Source of the DNA: Rikenellaceae bacterium
Lineage (GTDB): Bacteria > Bacteroidota > Bacteroidia > Bacteroidales > UBA932
Length of the DNA stretch: 34,234 nucleotides
Direction: 5' to 3'
Assembly (NCBI GenBank): GCA_900769885.1
Contig: CAAGIG010000005.1
Span: forward strand, 1-34,234
Shown piece by piece: positions 32,522 to 34,234 of this stretch (position 1 is the stretch's first letter; each line of letters begins with the position of its first letter). The notes under the pieces are model-generated. The model was not told the DNA's origin, ran no database searches, and worked only from the letters and a program-made list of their open reading frames with translations. A program made the translations under genes and the position numbers.

Positions 32522-32529
32522 CAAATTTA
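32522..32529 (-). promoter_or_regulatory. Putative -7 element of coiled-coil/LytTR/ABC operon
   Basis: The reverse strand reads TAAATTTG, matching TAnnTTTG, 25 bases before the ATG at 32496. It is the only consensus promoter found for the four-gene operon. Confidence 0.5.
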
Positions 32530-32575
32530 ATGATTTAATTTAAGATAACTGTTTCAAACCATAATTTGTGACAAT

Positions 32576-32616
32576 AAAAAAGAGCCTCCGGATGTAAAAA
32601 CATACGCGAAGGCCCC
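32576..32616 (-). terminator. Intrinsic terminator after the first barrel gene
   Basis: On the reverse strand a GC-rich stem (GGGCCTTCG with CGGAGGCTC, one G-T pair at each end region) closes over a T-rich loop and is followed by six T. It lies about 30 bases after the stop of the gene at 32647. Confidence 0.75.
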
Positions 32617-32646
32617 AAAAAATAACTATGGCAAGTTATTGTAATC

Positions 32647-33153
32647 CTAGAATACAAGACCTAATTTGATTTCAAATGCATTTTGACCAATGCTAATTCC
32701 TTGAGATGAAACCTTTTGCATTCCATAACCTAATGAAACTCGGAACATTGAAAATTCAACACCAGCGCCGATTCCAAAATTGAATCCACCAGGAATATCA
32801 TCTCCTGTGTAGATACCATAACCAAGGTCTGTATATATGAATGGTGATATTGTTTCTGATATAGGATAGTAAGCCATAAGGTTTACTCCAATAGGAATGA
32901 AGATATCCAATCCTTCATAACCGGGAGAGTGTGCAAGGTCCAAACCCAAACCAATACCGGCATAGAAATAGTCATTTAGTCTTATACCTTGAGAAGTGGT
33001 TATTGATACGGTATTGTAAGATACGCCAAGTAATTTACCTATTTTATATCCAACTTCCACATCTCCTTGATAATAGTAATCTTGTGCATTTACATTACTT
33101 GAAAAGAACATTGCCATACATAAGGCAACCAACGCTACTTTAAATTTTTTCAT
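32647..33153 (-). CDS. Outer-membrane beta-barrel protein, paralogue A
   Basis: A 168-residue exported protein. The signal peptide is residues 1-23 (NVNAQ). The mature part alternates Gly/aromatic strands (GYGIYTGDDI, FNFGIGAGVEFSMF) and ends KLGLVF, a terminal-Phe strand typical of outer-membrane barrels. The size suits an eight-stranded barrel of the OmpA/OmpX-like type. Its neighbour at 33238 has the same layout and matching motifs, such as VDVGYSIG versus VEVGYKIG. The function is unknown. A terminator follows, so the pair may be transcribed together or each alone. Confidence 0.72.
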   Translation of the reverse strand: MKKFKVALVALCMAMFFSSNVNAQDYYYQGDVEVGYKIGKLLGVSYNTVSITTSQGIRLNDYFYAGIGLGLDLAHSPGYEGLDIFIPIGVNLMAYYPISETISPFIYTDLGYGIYTGDDIPGGFNFGIGAGVEFSMFRVSLGYGMQKVSSQGISIGQNAFEIKLGLVF

Positions 33154-33237
33154 AAGGCAAATAGTTTTAAAATGTTTATGTAATTAGTGTTGTTTTATAC
33201 AATTAATGTCGGGCACGTAGTTTTGTGACAATATTTT

Positions 33238-33729
33238 TTAAAAAATAAATCCCAGGCGTAGTGAAATTCCGTTGTGCCCAAGTCCAGTGGAGTGGATACG
33301 TTGGTTGGAGTAACCGAGCTGGAATTTGAATATTTTGTATGCAACGCCGACTCCGGATGAAATATTGAATCCACTGACATCGCTTTTAAGTCCAAAACCC
33401 CAACCTGCATCGACAAAGACAAATCCTGTCAAATCTTCTCTGAAAGGCAAATATCCTTTCAAATTCAGGGTCACAGGTACAAATGTTTCGGATACGTAAA
33501 AGTAGCGTGTAAGACCAACCCCGACACCGGTCGAGAAATAATCTCCAATTTTGACACCGTGTGCAGTCTGCACCCCAAAAGAGGAGTATGCCAGTTCCTT
33601 ACCAACTCCAATAGAGTATCCGACATCGACCTCTCCCAGGTATTTTACTTTGTTTTGGGCTGAAATGTTGGCTGTGAAAGAGCCAAACAACAATAAAAGA
33701 ATGGTGGTTAAAGTAATCTTTGTTTTCAT
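33238..33729 (-). CDS. Outer-membrane beta-barrel protein, paralogue B
   Basis: A 163-residue exported protein with a signal peptide at residues 1-24 (NISAQ). It is paralogous to the downstream gene: VGYSIG near the start, a GVKIGDYFSTGVGVGL segment matching GIRLNDYFYAGIGLGL, and a terminal LRLGFIF strand ending in Phe. It is probably an eight-stranded outer-membrane barrel. A near-consensus -7 element (TAACTTTA on the reverse strand, 33759-33766) lies 30 bases upstream. An 84-base gap separates it from paralogue A. Its role is unknown. Confidence 0.7.
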   Translation of the reverse strand: MKTKITLTTILLLLFGSFTANISAQNKVKYLGEVDVGYSIGVGKELAYSSFGVQTAHGVKIGDYFSTGVGVGLTRYFYVSETFVPVTLNLKGYLPFREDLTGFVFVDAGWGFGLKSDVSGFNISSGVGVAYKIFKFQLGYSNQRIHSTGLGHNGISLRLGFIF

Positions 33730-33798
33730 ATAAGATAGTTTATGTAAAAATTAAAGTCTAAAGTTAGCATAATTTTTTTAAATAACATCGCAAACAAT

Positions 33799-33835
33799 AA
33801 AAAAAAGGACAACATTTGTAATGTTGCCCCTTTTT
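33799..33835 (-). terminator. Intrinsic terminator of V-ATPase operon
   Basis: On the reverse strand GGGCAACAT pairs with ATGTTGTCC, followed by eight T. One pair is G-U in that orientation but a mismatch in the other, which supports minus-strand use. It lies about 20 bases after the K-subunit stop. Confidence 0.85.
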
Positions 33836-33855
33836 CACTATTTGTATTCCTTGGA

Positions 33856-34234
33856 TTAGGGAAGAGCCAAGAAAGCACAAGCAAATGCCAAAATAGCATA
33901 CAACTCAGGGAATACAGCAAGAATCATAGTCTTTGAGAATACATCTTGACCGTTAGCCATTTCGTTGATACCATTAGCAACAAGACCAGCTTGTTTAACT
34001 GCTGAATAAAAACCTACAAGACCCAATGATACAGATGCTGCACTGATAGCCAAAGCTTGGTTCATTGTGATAGCATCAACACCTTGAAGAGCTGAAAGCA
34101 TCAAGAAGAATGCTGCGAAACCGTAAAGACCTTGAGTTGAAGGCAACACGCACAACAACATTGATTTACCGAACATTTCGGGATTCTTTTTAAGACCTGC
34201 AACTGTGGTGTTACCACCGATTGTTACCCCGATA
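33856..34234 (-). CDS. ntpK: V-type ATP synthase subunit K (rotor ring), 5' end outside window
   Basis: Membrane rotor proteolipid of a V/A-type ATPase. The visible 125 residues continue from the window edge, beginning IGVTIGGNTTVAGLKKNPEM; an internal ATG at 34176 is not the start. The visible part holds the end of the first hairpin and the whole second one. All five Na+ ligands known from Enterococcus hirae NtpK can be matched: Leu, Thr and Gln in LPSTQG, Gln in AVKQAG and the essential Glu in FPELYA. K is usually last in bacteroidete V-ATPase operons, and a terminator follows here. The Na+ assignment is inference from motif matching. Confidence 0.92.
   Translation of the reverse strand, partial: IGVTIGGNTTVAGLKKNPEMFGKSMLLCVLPSTQGLYGFAAFFLMLSALQGVDAITMNQALAISAASVSLGLVGFYSAVKQAGLVANGINEMANGQDVFSKTMILAVFPELYAILAFACAFLALP

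Noticed and set aside
1..34234. CRISPR array, insertion sequence or rRNA genes
   Set aside because: No regularly spaced repeats, transposase-like proteins or rRNA-like sequence were seen anywhere in the window.

Overview
The window looks like a core-genome segment of a member of the Bacteroidota, most probably Bacteroidales. Many gene starts are preceded by the Bacteroidota-type -7 element TAnnTTTG at short distance, most starts lack a strong Shine-Dalgarno sequence, and the gene set fits an anaerobic, sodium-based bacteroidete: a six-gene Na+-NQR operon, a V-type ATPase rotor subunit, a GH92 mannosidase lipoprotein and a DUF4493/DUF6359-like lipoprotein. I see no phage, plasmid, CRISPR or insertion sequence.

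Layout. 1-1250: the 5' end of surE (minus) and gap (plus) leave a divergent promoter pair; gap ends in a clear terminator. 1377-5005: a plus-strand unit of a HAMP-ended membrane sensor lacking an output domain, the K+ transporter gene trkH and a RecD/Pif1-like helicase. 4991-6184: a THUMP-like methyltransferase (minus), divergent from a phosphohexomutase (6246-7901). 7875-10980: a minus-strand operon of two tandem secreted papain-fold peptidases and pssA. 11169-13319: a clpB gene that starts directly at the first AAA+ domain. 13320-15742: minus-strand pyrE, an SRPBCC-like gene and an rRNA m5C methyltransferase gene. 15888-21798: nqrABCDEF (minus), closed by a strong terminator that overlaps the pyrE promoter. 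21869-24190: uvrD/pcrA. 24191-24491: a gene-free stretch with a promoter and a strong RNA hairpin. 24492-28584: a surface-type lipoprotein and the GH92 enzyme. 28634-28706: tRNA-Lys(CTT), followed by about 400 bases of inverted and GC-rich repeats. 29109-29630: ferritin. 29732-32496: a minus-strand operon of a secreted coiled-coil protein, a membrane-bound LytTR regulator, a three-helix membrane protein and an ABC ATPase. 32647-33729: two paralogous outer-membrane barrels. 33856-34234: the V-ATPase K subunit, cut by the window edge.

How the genes work together. NQR expels Na+ while oxidising NADH. The K subunit keeps all five Na+ ligands known from Enterococcus NtpK, so Na+ is the likely coupling ion of the ATPase as well. 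TrkH would handle K+ uptake using the resulting membrane energy. The window holds no single clear novel system. The points most worth checking are the N-domain-less ClpB, the LytTR/three-helix/ABC module, the HAMP stub fused into the trkH operon, the hairpin RNA after uvrD, and the inverted tRNA-end repeat next to tRNA-Lys.
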